IMG/VR virus record: IMGVR_UViG_3300017527_000137
Span: 1 to 42,025 of that record
DNA: 42,025 nucleotides
Origin: a virus
Direction: 5' to 3' (one strand)
Below the pieces are notes generated by a model. That model was not told the DNA's origin and did not search any database. It saw only the letters and a program-made list of their open reading frames with translations. Both the position numbers and the translations under genes were made by a program. Below are positions 39,894-42,025 of this stretch, piece by piece (the first letter of the stretch is position 1; every line of letters begins with the position of its first letter).

Positions 39894-40133
39894 ATGGGAG
39901 AGATCATCTTCAAAACCAAGCAAGAGGCTTATGATGCACTGGGCAACACATTACTGGTGGCACCCACCTGGCACTGCCCATGGGTGCATGGCAACTGCAG
40001 GGACGATTGCAAGCACTATGTCCCTGCCTTTGTGAACCCACTGCCTGGCAAGAAAAGGGGCTATGTCCTGGCGCAAGGCGGCTGCAGGGTGGATCTCGCA
40101 CTGAGGGCCATCTCCAGCATGACTGGGGAATAG
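39894..40133 (+). CDS. small Cys/His-rich protein
   Basis: 79 residues from the ATG at 39894, after GGGGAGGAC. CPWVHGNCRDDCKHYVPAF gives three cysteines and two histidines, a probable metal site, and a late LAQGGCRVDLALRAI helix contains one more Cys. Function unknown. It is one of the many small metal-site proteins of the early region. Confidence 0.65.
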   Translation: MGEIIFKTKQEAYDALGNTLLVAPTWHCPWVHGNCRDDCKHYVPAFVNPLPGKKRGYVLAQGGCRVDLALRAISSMTGE

Positions 40134-40135
40134 GG

Positions 40136-40480
40136 GTGGCCCCCCTGATCAAGACAGCCTGTAGAAACAGGGGTTGCCCTAATTTTGCAGGCCCCACTGG
40201 ATACTGCCCAGCCTGTGAACCCATCAGGCTGGCAGTCCAGAGGGACAGGGCAAACCCTGACCCATTCTACCAGGGCAACCTCTGGAGAAAAACAGCCAGA
40301 GCCTATAGGGCCAGGCACCTGCTCTGCCAGGCCTGCCAGGCCAGGGGTAGGACCACCCCAGGTGCCCTGGTGGACCATATCATCCCCATCAAGGACGGTG
40401 GAGCCAAGTACGTCTGGAGCAATCTACAGACACTCTGCAAACTTTGTCATGAGAGAAAGCACTCAAAGGGGGGTCTATGA
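40136..40480 (+). CDS. HNH endonuclease next to the small terminase
   Basis: 114 residues from a GTG at 40136 (GGGGAATAGG upstream). An N-terminal zinc pair (CRNRGCPNF, GYCPAC) precedes the HNH core: CQACQARG, LVDHIIPIKDGG, NLQTLCKLCHERKH. Phages with HK97-type heads often carry such an HNH protein beside terminase, where it is known to stimulate terminase cutting at cos or pac sites. It overlaps the next gene by ATGA. Confidence 0.88.
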   Translation: MAPLIKTACRNRGCPNFAGPTGYCPACEPIRLAVQRDRANPDPFYQGNLWRKTARAYRARHLLCQACQARGRTTPGALVDHIIPIKDGGAKYVWSNLQTLCKLCHERKHSKGGL

Positions 40481-40791
40481 GCAAGGACCAAGTGGATGAG
40501 TATGTGGGCCTCAAGAGGGCCATATTGGCCCAGGTGAGGTCTCTGGCCCTGAGGGGCATGGGGGATACCCTGAGAGACCTTACGGCTGACCTGCGCGAAG
40601 TGAGGAGCATCCTGGAGCCATGGTCCAAAAGGAGCAAGGCCCTGCACAAACGGAGGGGAGGGTGGTCAAGATCACGGGAGACCCAGGCCCCTACATCGCG
40701 GCATCAGTCTTTCCCGGACGGCCCCATGTTCCAAAAGGGCAAAGTCAGGGACAAAACTGGCAGTGGTCCTGCCCCTGGCGAAACAGCCTAA
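40477..40791 (+). CDS. hypothetical helical protein
   Basis: 104 residues. The first 55 (DQVDEYVGLKRAILAQVRSLALRGMGDTLRDLTADLREVRSILEP) form a clear amphipathic helix region and are probably real, starting from an ATG in an ATGA overlap with the HNH gene. The last 50 residues are low-complexity and overlap another open frame (40620-40808). A shorter real product or a frameshift into that frame is possible. Confidence 0.55.
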   Translation: MSKDQVDEYVGLKRAILAQVRSLALRGMGDTLRDLTADLREVRSILEPWSKRSKALHKRRGGWSRSRETQAPTSRHQSFPDGPMFQKGKVRDKTGSGPAPGETA

Positions 40792-40808
40792 GGATAAACG
40801 GCATTTAA
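40620..40808 (+). CDS. overlapping small hypothetical protein
   Basis: 62 residues in a second frame over the 3' part of the previous gene. The composition looks protein-like (GRVVKITGDPGPYIAASVFPGRPHVPKG...QNWQWSCPWRNSLRI), and GGAG lies a few bases before the ATG. In this stretch the frame looks more protein-like than the other, but the two cannot be separated with confidence. Confidence 0.45.
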   Translation: MVQKEQGPAQTEGRVVKITGDPGPYIAASVFPGRPHVPKGQSQGQNWQWSCPWRNSLRINGI

Positions 40809-40851
40809 TGGGATGATTGACAGATGAGGACTATGCAAAAGGAGGCGAAAA

Positions 40852-41349
40852 GTGGGGATCAAAGTGCATCCTGAGTATGACAAAAGGTGGCCAGCTGGCA
40901 AGTACACCCTTGAGATCTGGAGTGAGGCCCATGGCATACCTAAGCCATGGGTTAGGGCTGCAAGCACCCTGGGCAAGTATGCCTCTGGGGCCAATAAAGC
41001 TGCCCAGCAGGGCAGGATCATGGCCATTAAGGTGATGAGGCCTGGCGGGAAACATGCCAGTGCTTTTTTTGTCCACAAGAACCAGACCCAGGCCTGGCTG
41101 GTAGACTACAAACAATACCAGGTCAGGGGGCCTGTAACCAGGAAAAGGGAAGGGCAGGCCCCCACAAAACCCCCAGCCCAGCAGGCCATTTTTGCTGATG
41201 GGATCATCAGCTCCAACAGGGATGATATAACCAAGGAGCAGAGGCAGACCAGAGGCATCCTGGCAAAGATACTTGAGGCCCAGGAAAAGCAGGTCAGGAT
41301 GATGTATGCCCTGATCCTCCACATGGGAGTGAGAATGCCCGGAAAGTAG
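40852..41349 (+). CDS. hypothetical protein upstream of terminase small subunit
   Basis: 165 residues from a GTG at 40852, preceded by AAAAGGAGGCGAAAA. The N-terminus (PEYDKRWPAGKYTLEIWSEAHGIPKPWVRAASTLGKY) looks like a helical DNA-binding region, followed by a strand-rich part (HASAFFVHKNQTQAWLVDYKQYQV), a basic Pro-rich linker, and a helical C-terminus (ITKEQRQTRGILAKILEAQEKQVRMMYALILHM). Position suggests a packaging or late-control function; no family recognised. Confidence 0.7.
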   Translation: MGIKVHPEYDKRWPAGKYTLEIWSEAHGIPKPWVRAASTLGKYASGANKAAQQGRIMAIKVMRPGGKHASAFFVHKNQTQAWLVDYKQYQVRGPVTRKREGQAPTKPPAQQAIFADGIISSNRDDITKEQRQTRGILAKILEAQEKQVRMMYALILHMGVRMPGK

Positions 41350-41856
41350 GTGACTATGACCATACCAGGTACAAAACCAAAGCCATCAGCAGTCAAGAAG
41401 CTGGGGCCAAAGCCCCACCACAAGCAAAACAAAAAAGAGCCCCAGCCCACCCATAGAGCCCAGAGCCCCCCCTACTATCTGGATGGCAAGGCCAAATATC
41501 TGTTCAAGCAGCTGGTGGAGATCCTGCACACCCAGATGAGGGTGCTGACTGATGCTGACAGGCTCATGCTCACAGCCCTATGTGAGGCCTATGGTGAGTG
41601 GAGGCAAGCCAAGGCAGTGCTGCAGGACAAGAACCTGACCTATGAGACCAAAACAGCCTCTGGGGATGTGATGATCAGGCCCAGGCCTGAGGTGCAGATC
41701 AAAAAGGATGCTGCTGCCAGAATGCTCAAGATCTCTGTGGAGTTTGGCCTCACCCCCAGCTCCAGGACCAGACTGGAGGCCAAAGGGGCTGGTGATGAGG
41801 TGGACCCCTTTGAGGAGTTTCTCAAGGGTGGTGGAAAGCCAAAGGTGGTGAAATGA
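41350..41856 (+). CDS. terS: terminase small subunit, P27 family
   Basis: 168 residues. The basic, Pro-rich N-terminus is followed by the P27-type helical core (LVEILHTQMRVLTDADRLMLTALCEAYGEWRQAKAVL) and the signature RPRPEVQIKKDAAARMLKISVEFGLTPSSRTRL. It recognises phage DNA and recruits the large subunit. The large subunit genes begin across the circular join, one gene later. The start is GTG at 41350 or ATG at 41356. The end overlaps the next frame (AATGA). Confidence 0.92.
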   Translation: MTMTIPGTKPKPSAVKKLGPKPHHKQNKKEPQPTHRAQSPPYYLDGKAKYLFKQLVEILHTQMRVLTDADRLMLTALCEAYGEWRQAKAVLQDKNLTYETKTASGDVMIRPRPEVQIKKDAAARMLKISVEFGLTPSSRTRLEAKGAGDEVDPFEEFLKGGGKPKVVK

Positions 41857-42025
41857 GAAAGCTGGAGATGGTGCTGTCCAGCTGTGATGGCTGCCCATTT
41901 TATAGATACATCAGGTGCTGTGGGGATGATTGCCACCACCCTGACGCACCTGATGAGAGGGGTGACCATGAACCACTGGCAGAAAATAGAGAGGGTAATT
42001 TTCCTGAATGGTGCCCACTAATGGA
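41853..42025 (+). CDS. Cys-rich protein running off the window end
   Basis: Start ATG at 41853 overlapping the terS stop. 57 residues are visible with CDGCPF, RCCGDDCHHPD and FPEWCPL, the Cys/His pattern of small zinc proteins that usually end near WCPL. No stop occurs before the edge, and the frame joins that of bases 1-139 if the genome is circular. That would add a two-helix membrane segment (about 103 residues in total), unless the ATG at 42021 starts a separate peptide. Confidence 0.65.
   Translation, partial: MRKLEMVLSSCDGCPFYRYIRCCGDDCHHPDAPDERGDHEPLAENREGNFPEWCPLM

Noticed and set aside
28740-40851. Lysogeny module
   Set aside because: A Cro-like HTH and ParB are present, but no integrase, excisionase pair or divergent repressor promoter could be found, so temperate life is not supported.

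Overview
The window looks like a complete, circularly permuted genome of a tailed bacteriophage with an HK97-type capsid and a long, probably non-contractile (siphovirus-like) tail. Every gene I can support lies on the + strand. The reading frame that runs off the right edge (a Cys-rich protein beside the small terminase) continues in frame into the open frame at position 1, so the 42,025 bases can be closed into a circle. Seven proteins with Sec signal peptides, one with a clear lipobox, point to a host with an export pathway and probably a Gram-negative envelope. I cannot name the host. Ribosome binding sites are strong and often read AAGGAGGCG. The DNA is GC-moderate but almost free of the CG dinucleotide (1 to 3 CG per 600 bases in two hand-counted stretches), and Arg is coded nearly always by AGG/AGA.

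Late region, 41350 to 28570 across the join: small terminase (P27 type); Cys-rich/TM protein; large terminase split into an ATPase gene and a nuclease gene by a zinc-ribbon protein, a methyltransferase and a membrane peptide; HTH protein; portal-MuF fusion; prohead protease; major capsid protein; probable decoration protein. A cassette of about 10 kb (7990-17944) then separates the capsid genes from the connector genes. It holds two glycosyltransferases, a sulfotransferase, six exported proteins, a papain/transglutaminase-like protein, membrane proteins, a lysozyme, a holin-like protein, an NlpC/P60-like protein and a Pro-rich lipoprotein. The connectors, tail terminator, a second copy of the first glycosyltransferase type, tail tube, a frameshifted tail chaperone pair, tape measure, distal tail protein and a tail-tip protein ending in a beta-helix follow.

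Early region, 28571 to 40851: a Cro-like regulator, a 577-residue Cys-rich protein of unknown role, ParB without ParA, a RecE-like exonuclease with a probable annealing partner, and many small zinc-finger-like proteins. It also holds an HNH protein with an IS110-type C-terminal domain followed by an unusual periodic array, a replication initiator gene carrying origin iterons inside its coding sequence, a VRR-type nuclease, and an HNH nuclease next to the terminase. No integrase was seen.

The most unusual items are: the split terminase; the 36-bp array (10-bp motif, 8-bp variable spacer, second 10-bp motif, 8-bp variable spacer); the exported-protein and glycan-modification cassette; the extreme CpG depletion with sharply bounded CpG-rich islands inside the exported-protein genes; and the phased intragenic iterons.
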